This document shows positions 8,578 through 17,416 of a stretch of DNA of 64,000 bases, piece after piece (within the stretch, counting starts at the first letter, position 1; each line of letters opens with the position of its first letter). The position numbers and the translations under genes are program-made. Source of the stretch: DMER01 sp003451645 (GTDB lineage: Bacteria; Pseudomonadota; Alphaproteobacteria; Micropepsales; Micropepsaceae); assembly GCA_031976175.1 (NCBI GenBank), contig DALYLR010000003.1:66287-130286 (forward strand), written 5' to 3'. The notes under the pieces were generated by a model. It was not told the DNA's origin, did not search any database, and was given only the letters and a program-made list of their open reading frames with translations.

Positions 8578-8689
8578 AATCCACACAACTAGGGCTTTTG
8601 TGCGGCTGGATGACGCAATACCGATCCAATATCTGGGGACGAAGGGGCGGCACGTAGCTAAATATTGAAAGTCAAGAGGCGGAGGTCAA

Positions 8690-9610
8690 ATGAAACGTTT
8701 GACAACACGATTTTTAGGCGGCAGTTACCGGCCCGCGTTAACGGATAGGTCAATGTTTAAGACGACCGCTAATAACGGGGTAACGGCTGTGATGAAAGAC
8801 CTCAGCGCTTCTATTACGACGCTCTTTATAGCTGGCGTTGCCTTGGCGGGCTGCGCAACTATGCCTCAAGATGCTTCGTATAATGAGCCGCGTCTGCGTT
8901 CGACTGTCAGCGCCGAGACCGTGCATTCGGCCGACATGGTGGTCCCAAAGACGACCCATACGCGTTTTGCCGTGTTGCCAGCCGGGATAGACGTGGGCGG
9001 CCCGCTGCTCAATTCGGATGACCTGCGCCGTGGCCAAGACCTGTACAACCGTCGCGATGACGCGAACATCGCTCTCCTGCCCTATGAGCCACGCAAGCAA
9101 GCCGAGAAGCGCGGCCGCAAGAAATCGCGTGGGCATGGCTTTGTGGCCGATGTCCCGCTTTCAGACCCTGTCAATCTGGCGGCCATTGGCGAGCCGCGCG
9201 TGGTGCGCGCTGGGCGTTATCTGCAATGCGTCCCCTTTGCCCGGCAAGCGTCGGGTGTGAACATCTTTGGCAACGCCAATCGCTGGTGGGACTTGGCGGC
9301 GGGCAAGTATATCCGTTCCAGGTCTCCGCAAGTCGGCGCCGTGCTGGTCATGAATGGCTACCGGACCACGCGCCGCGGGCATGTCGCCGTTGTCCGCAAG
9401 ATCGTTGATTCCCGGACCATGGTGATCGATCACTCCAACTGGCTCAATGATGGGAAGATCTATCTGAGCGCGCCGGTCAAGGACGTCTCACCGAACAATG
9501 ATTGGAGCATGCTGAAGGTCTGGTACACGCCGGGCCGCCAATGGGGCTCGCGCACCTATACGGCCAAAGGGTTCATCCACCCGCGCACGAACCTCGCCTC
9601 GGCCCGTTAG
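8690..9610 (+). CDS. CHAP-domain lipoprotein (putative peptidoglycan hydrolase), copy 2
   Basis: Up to 306 residues. The ATG at 8690 has a strong GGAGG five bases upstream, but the signal peptide and lipobox (LAGC) begin only after a second Met at 8792; either start is possible, and the later one gives a normal lipoprotein. A linker of about 130 residues, rich in basic residues (KKSRGHG), precedes a C-terminal CHAP domain with Cys in QCVPFARQASGV and His in GHVAVVRKI. Paralogue of the gene at 8029. The stop overlaps the convergent histidine kinase gene by four bases. Confidence 0.82.
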   Translation: MKRLTTRFLGGSYRPALTDRSMFKTTANNGVTAVMKDLSASITTLFIAGVALAGCATMPQDASYNEPRLRSTVSAETVHSADMVVPKTTHTRFAVLPAGIDVGGPLLNSDDLRRGQDLYNRRDDANIALLPYEPRKQAEKRGRKKSRGHGFVADVPLSDPVNLAAIGEPRVVRAGRYLQCVPFARQASGVNIFGNANRWWDLAAGKYIRSRSPQVGAVLVMNGYRTTRRGHVAVVRKIVDSRTMVIDHSNWLNDGKIYLSAPVKDVSPNNDWSMLKVWYTPGRQWGSRTYTAKGFIHPRTNLASAR

Positions 9611-12600
9611 GCCGCCAACTTGGTCTTGATTGCTTTGCAGCTTTCCGCGAAGCAGGCGGCGATTTCCGCGATCTTGGCTGACAGCGCGTCAGGCGCGGCG
9701 TCTGTCGCCTCCGCCTCCAGTGCTTCCGCCAAATCGCCCAGGCGCGAGGCCCCAAACAGGCGCGCGGAACTCTTGAGAGAGTGCGCCATGCGCCTCAAGC
9801 TTGAGCGCTCCGCCGTGGCCATCACTGCGATCTCTGAGCCTTGCTCCTTGACAAAGGTCGTGAACAACCGCGCGGCGCCCGCTTGGCCAAAGTCCTCAAC
9901 GAGTTCACTCAGCGCGCCGGTCCCAAGCGGCTCAGCGGGGGGGGCGTCTTCTGCCGCAGTCTTTTGCGGAACGTGTTTCAGGAGCGCTGCCTGAAGGGCG
10001 GCCTTGCGGATCGGTTTGGTGAGGTGGTCGTTCATGCCCGCGGCCCGGCAACGTTCCCCATCCTCGGCAAAGGCGTTGGCCGTAAGGGCCAAGATAGGGA
10101 CATGTTGATTGGGGCCCGAACGCGCGCGGATCTGCGTGGTGGCTGCAAGGCCATCCAGAACCGGCATTTGCAAATCCATCAGGATGAGATCGAATGGCTC
10201 GCGCTGCGCGGCGTCGATTGCGACCCGGCCGTTTTCAGCCGTGACATAAGTGCAGCCCAGGCTGGACAGCATTTGCGTGGCGGCATAGCGGTTTGTCTCG
10301 TTGTCCTCAACCAAAAGAATCCGCAGGCCCGCAGGACCGCCACGAAGTTCATCACCTGGCCGCTGGTGCACACCTTTCGCATCCGCGGACAAGAGGACTT
10401 TCAGCGTCTCCAACAGACGGGACGTCTGCACCGGCTTGAACAGCGAGGCGTCGCAAACCTTTGAGGCCTCGGCCCCCTTTTGGTTCGCCGCGCAGGTCAT
10501 GGAAGACCAGAGGATCAGTTTGGGCGCAACAGTGAGCATCGCCCTGATCTCGCCCGCCAAGGTGATGCCATCCGTATCGGGCAATTTGCGGTCGATGAAG
10601 ACCACATCATAGGCGGGCCCGTCGGCCTTCAGGGCCGCGCGGCCCATGCGGGCATTGTGCGCTTGATCCACCAGGAGGCCCCAGCGGGTGAGCCGGTCGG
10701 CAAGGATTGCGCGGTTGATGCCATTGTCATCGATAATCAGAGCGCGGCGGCCGCGCAGCGTGGTCACGTCCAACTCTTGCGCAGTGCCGGCCACAGGCAA
10801 AGTCACGTCAAAGCTGAACTGCGACCCTTGGCCAGGCGTGCTGGTGACGCCGATCTTGCCGCCCATGGCCTCCACGATGTGCTTGGCAATCGAGAGGCCC
10901 AGTCCAGTCCCGCCGAACCGGCGCGTAATCGAGGCATCGGCCTGGCTGAATTTCTGGAACAGGCGCGCCCGCACCTCCTCCGGCATGCCGATCCCGGTGT
11001 CCTCAACGGCAAAGCACAGCGAGAAATGGCCGGGCCCGGCGAAGCGGCCGCGCACCTTGATGAGCACCATGCCAGCCTCGGTGAACTTCACCGCGTTGCC
11101 GACTAGGTTCAACAGCACCTGGCGCAGCCGTGTTGCATCGCCCGAATACGAGCCTTCGCAAACACCGTCGATGTCGACAAAGATGTCGATGTCCTTGGCG
11201 TGCGCCTTGGCGGCGAAGGTTTGGGCCACGCCCTCGACAAGCGGCACCAGGTCGAAAGGCGCCTGTTCCAGTTCGAACGCACCTGCCTCGAGCTTGGACA
11301 CATCCAAGATGTCGCCGATGACCTGCAGCAACTGATCCGCAGAGTTGCGCGCGATTTCGACCTGCATGCGCTGCTCGCCGGACAATTCGCTATCCAAAAG
11401 GATATCCGTCATGCCGATCACGCCGTTTAGCGGTGTTCTGATCTCGTGGCTCATATTGGCCAGGAATTGGGTTTTGACCTCGCTCGCCCGTTCGGCCTCG
11501 ATCTTGGCGGCCTTGAGTTCGTCTTCCTGTGCGCGGGCATCGGTAATGTCGCGGTAGATGCACACAAAGCCACCCTCGGCAGTCTTGTGTTCGGTCACCT
11601 CCAAGAGCCGCCCGCCCACACGTATCTCGAAGGGCACGCCCGCCGCCAAACGCTGGCGGTGGCGGCGCTGGCGCCAATCAGGTTTCAGACAATCATCGCC
11701 AGGCGAGGCACTTTCTTGCGCCAAGGCACCCAAATCCCATTCGTCCATGCCCGCGCGAAGATGACCTCGCAAGCCAGGGATCATGCCCTCGAACTGTGTG
11801 TTCCAAATGACCAGCTTTCCCTCAGCATCATAGAGCGAGAATCCCGTATCCAAGACAGCGATGGCATCCTTGATGCGCTGGCTCAACGTGCCGATAGCGT
11901 CAAAGGCCTTTTTGGTTTGCTCCATTTGCGCGCGCAGCTTGGCTTGCGCGGCCCGCATTTGCGTGACGTCGCGGTGTACGACGGCGAGGCCGCCTTCCTT
12001 GGTCCGGTATTCGGTGATTTCCAAGGTCAGGCCACCAACGATCTGCTCAAAGGTGACGCCCAAGGTCTCGTGATGTTTGGCCCATGTGTCGAGCCAGTCC
12101 GGATCACCTGCCGAATCGCTTGGACTTGCGGCCTCCTGCATCCACATCAGCATGTCGAGCGCGGCCACACCGGGTGCCAGCTTATCCGTGAACATGGGGA
12201 AGAGCTCAGTGACCCGCGCATTCCATTGGATCAGGCGATAATCCGCGTCAAAGAGCATGTAGCCGTCGTTGAGCGCCTCTAGCCCCTCTTGGGAGCGCTG
12301 AATGAGCAGATTGATGCTTTCGTTTGCCGTGCCCAGTGCTGCGTTCTTTTCAGCCAGCCATTGCTCGCGCTGCTCTATCTCCTGAAACTGACGATCACGT
12401 TCTTCGACATGGGTCTTCAGCAATCGCGAGACATTCAGTCCGTACACGGTGGCGCCAAAGACCAGCACAATGACCATCGAACAGAAAAGTGCCAAGCTGT
12501 AGCGAAAGGCCTGAACCTTGCTGCCCGACTGCTCCAATTCGTGCAAGAACTGAGCTGTCATGCTGTCATTGATGGCATGCACTAGATCGTCCGTGTGGCT

Positions 12601-13134
12601 CGCCAGCTTGTCGCTCTTGGCCATCAATTGGCCGGCGCGTGCCTGATCGCCCTTTTCGAAACTGTCCATTACTGCGAGGGCCAGGATCTGTCCCTGACGC
12701 ACATAGCGGGCCAACGCCTCGATCCGGCTTTGCAGATCGCCCGCCTCGATCTGGTCCGCGTCAGAGTCGTCGAGGTGGTCGAGCGCTTTGAGCACCTTAG
12801 GCAAGTTTGCTTCGAAGGCGGCAGTCAGCGCAACAGCGCGCGCGCGCTCCGCTGACGCATCCATGGACTGAAAAACATCATTGGCCGGCTCAAAGATTGC
12901 CCTCGATTGTGAGGCCAGATCATGGATCAGCTCCTGACGCTGATCCCAGAGGCGCGCCTCTGTCGTGCGGTCATTGAGTTCCTCGATGACCAAATGCGCC
13001 ACAAAGAGCGCCGCCACGATGGTCGCGAGATTGAGGATCCCCAGGCCGATATAGACAAGGTTGAAATTCGAGCGCGAGCCGGTCGGGTGCCACACCCTGG
13101 CATCGCCAAAATCGGTTGAAAGCCGGGACGTCAT
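9607..13134 (-). CDS. Membrane-bound hybrid sensor histidine kinase with two receivers and Hpt
   Basis: 1175 residues. Order: TM1 (about 26-48), an extracytoplasmic helical sensor (about 50-208), TM2 (about 211-232), a coiled coil, two PAS-7-type domains (about 283-390 and 430-535), HisKA with phospho-acceptor His in NMSHEIRTPLNG (about residue 563), an ATPase domain with NLVGNAVKF, DTGIGM and GGTGLGLS, receiver 1 (FIDRKLPDTDG), receiver 2 (LILMDLQMPVLDG) and a C-terminal Hpt (MAHSLKSSARLFG). All phosphorelay residues seem present. The signal is unknown. The lone receiver gene at 13177 lies just upstream in the same direction, probably the output partner. Confidence 0.93.
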   Translation of the reverse strand: MTSRLSTDFGDARVWHPTGSRSNFNLVYIGLGILNLATIVAALFVAHLVIEELNDRTTEARLWDQRQELIHDLASQSRAIFEPANDVFQSMDASAERARAVALTAAFEANLPKVLKALDHLDDSDADQIEAGDLQSRIEALARYVRQGQILALAVMDSFEKGDQARAGQLMAKSDKLASHTDDLVHAINDSMTAQFLHELEQSGSKVQAFRYSLALFCSMVIVLVFGATVYGLNVSRLLKTHVEERDRQFQEIEQREQWLAEKNAALGTANESINLLIQRSQEGLEALNDGYMLFDADYRLIQWNARVTELFPMFTDKLAPGVAALDMLMWMQEAASPSDSAGDPDWLDTWAKHHETLGVTFEQIVGGLTLEITEYRTKEGGLAVVHRDVTQMRAAQAKLRAQMEQTKKAFDAIGTLSQRIKDAIAVLDTGFSLYDAEGKLVIWNTQFEGMIPGLRGHLRAGMDEWDLGALAQESASPGDDCLKPDWRQRRHRQRLAAGVPFEIRVGGRLLEVTEHKTAEGGFVCIYRDITDARAQEDELKAAKIEAERASEVKTQFLANMSHEIRTPLNGVIGMTDILLDSELSGEQRMQVEIARNSADQLLQVIGDILDVSKLEAGAFELEQAPFDLVPLVEGVAQTFAAKAHAKDIDIFVDIDGVCEGSYSGDATRLRQVLLNLVGNAVKFTEAGMVLIKVRGRFAGPGHFSLCFAVEDTGIGMPEEVRARLFQKFSQADASITRRFGGTGLGLSIAKHIVEAMGGKIGVTSTPGQGSQFSFDVTLPVAGTAQELDVTTLRGRRALIIDDNGINRAILADRLTRWGLLVDQAHNARMGRAALKADGPAYDVVFIDRKLPDTDGITLAGEIRAMLTVAPKLILWSSMTCAANQKGAEASKVCDASLFKPVQTSRLLETLKVLLSADAKGVHQRPGDELRGGPAGLRILLVEDNETNRYAATQMLSSLGCTYVTAENGRVAIDAAQREPFDLILMDLQMPVLDGLAATTQIRARSGPNQHVPILALTANAFAEDGERCRAAGMNDHLTKPIRKAALQAALLKHVPQKTAAEDAPPAEPLGTGALSELVEDFGQAGAARLFTTFVKEQGSEIAVMATAERSSLRRMAHSLKSSARLFGASRLGDLAEALEAEATDAAPDALSAKIAEIAACFAESCKAIKTKLAA

Positions 13135-13176
13135 GAGCGGGCGTCTTTCAATACTGGGGAACTAAGCGCGGGTCTT

Positions 13177-13545
13177 TTAAGCGTTCAGCAGTGCGTCAAT
13201 CTGGGCGCCGAACTCCCGGCCGCGGAAGGGCTTCTCGATGACCCGGCTGGCGCCCATGACGCTGGCCGCCATTAACAGAGGGTCTTTCAGATCGCCCAAG
13301 CCGCCCGACATCGCGAGAACGGGAACGGCGCCCTGATTTTCCCGGATCGACTTGATGAGCTCCAAGCCATCAACACCTGGCATGACCAAATCGGTTACAA
13401 CCATGTCGTAAGCGGCGTCCTTCAGCTTTTCGATCGCTTCCGCGCCATTGCAGGCAAAGAAAACCGTGTGCCCGCGTGTTGCCAGCAAACCGCCAGTCAA
13501 TTCGCGGTAAACCGGATCGTCTTCACACACCAAAATTCTGGCCAT
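13177..13545 (-). CDS. Single-domain response regulator (receiver only)
   Basis: A 122-residue CheY-like receiver: acidic pair EDD near the N-terminus, phospho-acceptor Asp in VVTDLVMPGVDG, Ser in LAMSGG and Lys in IEKPF. There is no output domain. It is encoded immediately upstream of the hybrid kinase (43 bp apart, same strand) and most likely exchanges phosphate with it. An in-frame Met at 13566 gives seven more residues; MARILVCEDD at 13545 fits the family better. Confidence 0.9.
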   Translation of the reverse strand: MARILVCEDDPVYRELTGGLLATRGHTVFFACNGAEAIEKLKDAAYDMVVTDLVMPGVDGLELIKSIRENQGAVPVLAMSGGLGDLKDPLLMAASVMGASRVIEKPFRGREFGAQIDALLNA

Positions 13546-13819
13546 AATGGCGCCCCTTGTTCCCATGCACTGGACGCCAGCAAAACAGAAATTGGAAAAG
13601 CAACTCTTAAGGCGAGTAAATTCGCATATTACACCTTGACGTGTGTGACCGGCCTCACTTGACCAAAAGTTAATGAATCTTCATGGTGCCTGCGGAATCA
13701 GTCTGGGCCAGTCCTTTGCGGGGAACCTCCGACATCGTGGGCGTCAGGCAGGCTATGTCGTGTCTTTCTTGCGCTCGATCCTTACAGTTCGCTCAATTCA
13801 CAGGAGAGGTTGATCAATC

Positions 13820-15457
13820 ATGTCCGGACCAGAACAGAATTCGGGTTCAAAATCGCTGCTGATTGGCGTCGCCGCCGCCGCCATCGGCATTGCGGGCGTC
13901 TTTGGCGTCTATTCGCTTTGGCCATCTAAGAAGGGCGAGCCCGGCGCGCCTAGCACGCTTTCGGGGTCCACTGAGACAGCACCTGTGGGCAGCGGCCCCG
14001 CCGTCGATGCGGCCTTGCTCAAGACGCGCATGACGCAAATCGTCGAGACGATGACGAAGGCGTCGGACACGGACGTCACGGTGACCGCCGACGGTGAGCC
14101 GACCGTTGAGTCGAAGGACGATGGCTCGGTCGTGGCCACCACGCCCAAGCTCACCATCAAGTCGAAAGAGGGCGAATCGACCGAGCTCGGCGCGGTCGTC
14201 ATCACCTTCAAGCGCGGCAGCAGCGCCGACCACATCCCCTTTAGCGTGGTTCTGCCCTCAAACTTTGCTGCCAAGGATGCCTCGGGCAAAACAGTCGCCG
14301 AAGCCAAGCTGGGTGGTCAGACGATCGAAGGCGTGTGGCGCGACGATCTGCAGACCGTTGACCAGCTCAACATGAAATTGACCGATTTCGAAGTGATCCC
14401 GCCCGAGGGCAAAGGCTCCCTCAAGCTGGGCGAGATGTCGATGACCGGCGGCCTCGAAGACAAGGGCAATGGTCTTTATGACGGCAAGTATACCGGCCGC
14501 ATGGCGAACTTCGTGCTCAATGACACGGAACAAAAGTTCGACATGAAGATGGCCGAGATCGCCATTCGTGCGAACATGGGCGGCGCGCGGCTCAAAGAAT
14601 ACGCCGCGGCGGCCAAGGAAGCGGGCTATACGCTTTCCAATCCTGATATCTTCAAGGTTTGGACATCGGGCAAATTCGACGACAAGATGATCGCGTTCCT
14701 GCGCCGCATGCCGGAGTTCTTCAGCTCGTTGGACTATGGCTATTCGGTCAAGGACATTTCGGCCTCTGAGAATGGCAAAGAGCTGTTCCAACTTGCCAAG
14801 GCCGATGTTGGCTTTGGACTGGCGGCCGATGGCGCGGACAAGGCCAAGGCTAAGATGACCTTTGGCTTTGGCGGCCTCAAGGCCCTGGGCGAAGATGGCC
14901 AACCGGTGGTGCCGCCTGAGGCATCCATCAATGACTCGCTGGTTGATGTCGATGTGAACGGCCTGCCCGCACGCGAAATCTGGGACATCTATATGCAGAT
15001 GATCGCGAACATGCCCGCCGTTTCGTTCAACAATCCTTTGGGCAATGTGAGCCCTGAGGACCAGGCGAAAATGGACAAGATGTCCGAAGAAGCGGGCGTT
15101 AAGTTGCTTGAGTCGCTGCAGAAGTCGACGCTGGGCATCAACCTCAACAAGGCTGATGTGATGACGCCGACCGTGGTGATGGGTGGCGACGGGTCCGCGA
15201 CCTATACGCCGTCGCCGACGAGCCTGCCGGTTGGCAAGTTCGCGTTCCGCTTCTCCGGCATCGAAGCGCTGAGCGATGCGATGGCCAAGCGCGGTCAAAA
15301 CGACCCGATTGCCCAGCAAGCGCTGGCTGCGATCATGGGCCTGAAGGCGATTGCCAAGCCCGATCCCAATGCCGCGGCGGGCAAGCCCGGCTACATCATC
15401 GAGGTCGAGATGACCAAGGACGGCAAGGTCCTGGCCAACGGTCAGCAGCTGATGTAA
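13820..15457 (+). CDS. Single-span anchored envelope protein of unknown function
   Basis: A 545-residue protein with one N-terminal transmembrane helix (about residues 13-31), a low-complexity Ser/Thr/Gly linker and a long, mostly beta-stranded extracytoplasmic part. I see no catalytic motif. The overall plan (N-terminal anchor plus about 500 residues of repetitive amphipathic strands) recalls the YdgA/DUF945 type, but I cannot confirm membership. GGAGAGG lies about ten bases before the ATG, and a strong terminator follows the stop, so it is probably monocistronic. Divergent from the receiver gene; the 13567-13819 region should hold both promoters. Confidence 0.8.
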   Translation: MSGPEQNSGSKSLLIGVAAAAIGIAGVFGVYSLWPSKKGEPGAPSTLSGSTETAPVGSGPAVDAALLKTRMTQIVETMTKASDTDVTVTADGEPTVESKDDGSVVATTPKLTIKSKEGESTELGAVVITFKRGSSADHIPFSVVLPSNFAAKDASGKTVAEAKLGGQTIEGVWRDDLQTVDQLNMKLTDFEVIPPEGKGSLKLGEMSMTGGLEDKGNGLYDGKYTGRMANFVLNDTEQKFDMKMAEIAIRANMGGARLKEYAAAAKEAGYTLSNPDIFKVWTSGKFDDKMIAFLRRMPEFFSSLDYGYSVKDISASENGKELFQLAKADVGFGLAADGADKAKAKMTFGFGGLKALGEDGQPVVPPEASINDSLVDVDVNGLPAREIWDIYMQMIANMPAVSFNNPLGNVSPEDQAKMDKMSEEAGVKLLESLQKSTLGINLNKADVMTPTVVMGGDGSATYTPSPTSLPVGKFAFRFSGIEALSDAMAKRGQNDPIAQQALAAIMGLKAIAKPDPNAAAGKPGYIIEVEMTKDGKVLANGQQLM

Positions 15458-15487
15458 TTGCGCGACCCGCGTTAACTCCACTTTCGA

Positions 15488-15520
15488 GAGGGTCCGGTTC
15501 GCCGGGCCCTCTTCTTTTTT
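15488..15520 (+). terminator. Rho-independent terminator after the anchored envelope protein gene
   Basis: A 10-bp stem (GAGGGTCCGG / CCGGGCCCTC, one G-T wobble) closed by a TTCG tetraloop and followed by TTCTTTTTT. It sits 30 bp after the stop codon at 15457 and is among the clearest terminators in the window. Confidence 0.9.
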
Positions 15521-15565
15521 GGGCCTGCGGCATGGTGGCGGCTTGCGGTGTTCGACATATCTGAT

Positions 15566-15585
15566 ATTTCTGTCTTTACAGAAAT
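15566..15585. promoter_or_regulatory. Inverted-repeat operator candidate before the GbsR/MarR gene
   Basis: ATTTCTGT-CTTT-ACAGAAAT is a perfect 8-bp inverted repeat with a 4-base spacer, ending 11 bp before the regulator's start codon and touching its ribosome-binding site. Its position and symmetry suit an autoregulatory site for a dimeric winged-helix repressor. Binding is inferred. Confidence 0.55.
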
Positions 15586-15596
15586 TGGAGATGTGC

Positions 15597-16115
15597 ATGC
15601 ACTTCACACCTGCGATGGAGGCCTTTGTCCGGCATTGGGGCGAGATGGGCGCGCGTTGGGGGGTTAGCCGCTCGGTCGCACAGATCCATGCCTTGCTCTA
15701 TCTGGCCGAGGAGCCGCTGCCCGCCGAGACCATTTGCGAGGTGCTCGACATTGCGCGCTCGAATGTCTCGACCAGCCTGAGGGAGCTGATGGGCTATCAG
15801 CTGATCGACCTCGTCCACGTCGCGGGCGACCGGCGCGACCACTTCCGGGCCAAGCAGGACCCGTGGGACATGCTGCTGGCCATTGTCGAGGAGCGCAAGC
15901 GGCGCGAGATCGACCCGGCGCTCGCGATGGTGCGCAGCTGTGTGGCGCAAGCTGCCCAAGATGCACAGACCCCAAACGGCGCCGCGCAACGCATGCAGGC
16001 GATGCTGGCTCTGCTGACCGAACTCGACACGCTTTATGTGCAGCTGCGCGCGCTGTCACGGCCGACCTTGCAACGCGCGGTCAAGCTGGGCGACCGGCTC
16101 GTGAAGCTGCTGTAG
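15597..16115 (+). CDS. GbsR/MarR-family transcriptional regulator
   Basis: A 172-residue winged-helix protein. FVRHWGEMGARWGVSRSVAQIHALLYL followed by PLPAETICEVLDIARSNVSTSLRELMGYQLI is the GbsR-type DNA-binding domain; a C-terminal helical dimerisation region follows. I place the start at ATG 15597, six bases after a GGAG; an ATG at 15591 is also possible. It is the first gene of a pair with the DUF4166 protein, ten bases apart, and may sense its substrate or product. Confidence 0.87.
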   Translation: MHFTPAMEAFVRHWGEMGARWGVSRSVAQIHALLYLAEEPLPAETICEVLDIARSNVSTSLRELMGYQLIDLVHVAGDRRDHFRAKQDPWDMLLAIVEERKRREIDPALAMVRSCVAQAAQDAQTPNGAAQRMQAMLALLTELDTLYVQLRALSRPTLQRAVKLGDRLVKLL

Positions 16116-16125
16116 GGGGGGGGCG

Positions 16126-16776
16126 ATGACAGCGAATCCTCGTCCGCAGACCCATCAGATCCCCGAAACACCGGCGGCAGAGCCAGATTTCCAAGCGCTT
16201 GTTGGGCCCTTTGGCTGGCGGCGGCTGCATCCCGATGTCCGGCGCCGCTTTTCCCAGTCCCATCAGGGTCAGACGACCACTTATTCCGGGCGGATGCTTG
16301 TCGCGCGCAACTGGGCGGGGCTGGTTTTCGCGCTCTGTGCCAAAATGATTGGCGGCCCCTTACCCGTGATGGAAAGCGACGACGCGGCTGCGATGGTGTG
16401 TGTGCGCGGCGATGGGGCGGGCGGCGTCGTGTGGGAGCGCTGGCTTGCTCTGCACCCGGATGATCCGCCGTTGCGCGTTGCCTCGACCAAGCGCCTCGGC
16501 GGAGACGGACAGCTTTTGGAATGTGTTGAGGGCGGATTGGGCATGGTGCTGCGCGTCTTTGAGCAGGACCACGGCCTGATCTTTGAAAGCCAGCATTATT
16601 TCCTCACCTGGCGCGGCCGCAGCTATCGCCTGCCTCACTGGCTGACGCCAGGTCAATGCCGTGTGACCCATCATCATGTGAGCCCTGGGCGTTTCCGATT
16701 CAGTCTGACGATCCGTCATGGCCTCTTTGGGCTGACCTTTCTGCAATCGGGCATCTTCAGCGATCCCGAGGGGTGA
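16126..16776 (+). CDS. DUF4166-like protein
   Basis: A 216-residue protein with features I associate with DUF4166: FGWRRLHPDVRRRFSQSH near the N-terminus, MIGGPLP in the middle and RVTHHHVSPGRFRFSLTIRHGLFG at the C-terminus. No signal peptide or membrane span is evident. Function is unknown; such proteins are often found with dehydrogenases or regulators. Coupling to the upstream GbsR/MarR gene suggests co-regulation. Convergent with ThpR. Confidence 0.7.
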   Translation: MTANPRPQTHQIPETPAAEPDFQALVGPFGWRRLHPDVRRRFSQSHQGQTTTYSGRMLVARNWAGLVFALCAKMIGGPLPVMESDDAAAMVCVRGDGAGGVVWERWLALHPDDPPLRVASTKRLGGDGQLLECVEGGLGMVLRVFEQDHGLIFESQHYFLTWRGRSYRLPHWLTPGQCRVTHHHVSPGRFRFSLTIRHGLFGLTFLQSGIFSDPEG

Positions 16777-16802
16777 TGGCGTGGTAAGAAAGTTGAGCGG
16801 AC

Positions 16803-17342
16803 TCAAGCCGCTTGGAGCGGATAACGGCGTTCGATGAAATAGGTGCTGCCCTCCTCCCCCAATTCGCTGGAAAAAAGGCAAAAGCCGTCAACGGGAAACG
16901 GCCCGGTATCAAACAAATTGGCGCTTTGGATAAAGGCCGCCAGCTTGGCCTCCGGCACATCGCGCAGACGGGCGAGCGTCACGTGCGGCACAAATTTGCG
17001 CGCCTCCAGGGTCAGACCCAAGCGGTGCAAGGCATTGTCAACCTTGGCCTGCAGGTGAACAAGCTCCGTGGACGGACGGGTCTTGATGAAGAGGGCGTGG
17101 GGCCTGCGCCCGCCGAACGTGTCGAGGCCCGATAGCGAGAGCGCAAATTGCGCACTGCGGATTGTTGAGAGCACATCGTCGATGTCCCGCGCGGTGGCCT
17201 CATTCACCTCGCCAATAAAGCGCAAGGTCAAATGCAGATTATCCGAAGGGGTCCAGCGCGCGCCGGGGATGCCCGTTTCCAAGAGGCTCAAGCGGTCGCT
17301 GACCGCCTCTGGAATGTCCAAGGCGACAAAGAGGCGGATCAT
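16803..17342 (-). CDS. thpR: RNA 2',3'-cyclic phosphodiesterase (2H family)
   Basis: A 179-residue protein of the 2H phosphoesterase superfamily. Both HxTx motifs are present: HLTLRF (about residue 42) and HVTLAR (about residue 126). The start MIRLFVALDIPE at 17342 is typical of ThpR/LigT; the longer frame adds eight unlikely residues. It opens 2',3'-cyclic phosphates on RNA and shows RNA ligase activity in vitro in other bacteria; its cellular role is not settled. Confidence 0.9.
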   Translation of the reverse strand: MIRLFVALDIPEAVSDRLSLLETGIPGARWTPSDNLHLTLRFIGEVNEATARDIDDVLSTIRSAQFALSLSGLDTFGGRRPHALFIKTRPSTELVHLQAKVDNALHRLGLTLEARKFVPHVTLARLRDVPEAKLAAFIQSANLFDTGPFPVDGFCLFSSELGEEGSTYFIERRYPLQAA

Positions 17343-17416
17343 GGGTGCCCTCCCCTTCCCTCGCAAAGCGCGGTGTGGGACATCTCAATCGTGCATGATA
17401 CGGCCAACACGACGTC

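Noticed and set aside
14258..15607. 449-codon minus-strand frame opposite the anchored envelope protein gene
   Set aside because: The product is Arg/His/Leu-rich with no domain, typical of an antisense shadow in high-GC DNA; the + strand gene has a ribosome site, membrane anchor and terminator.
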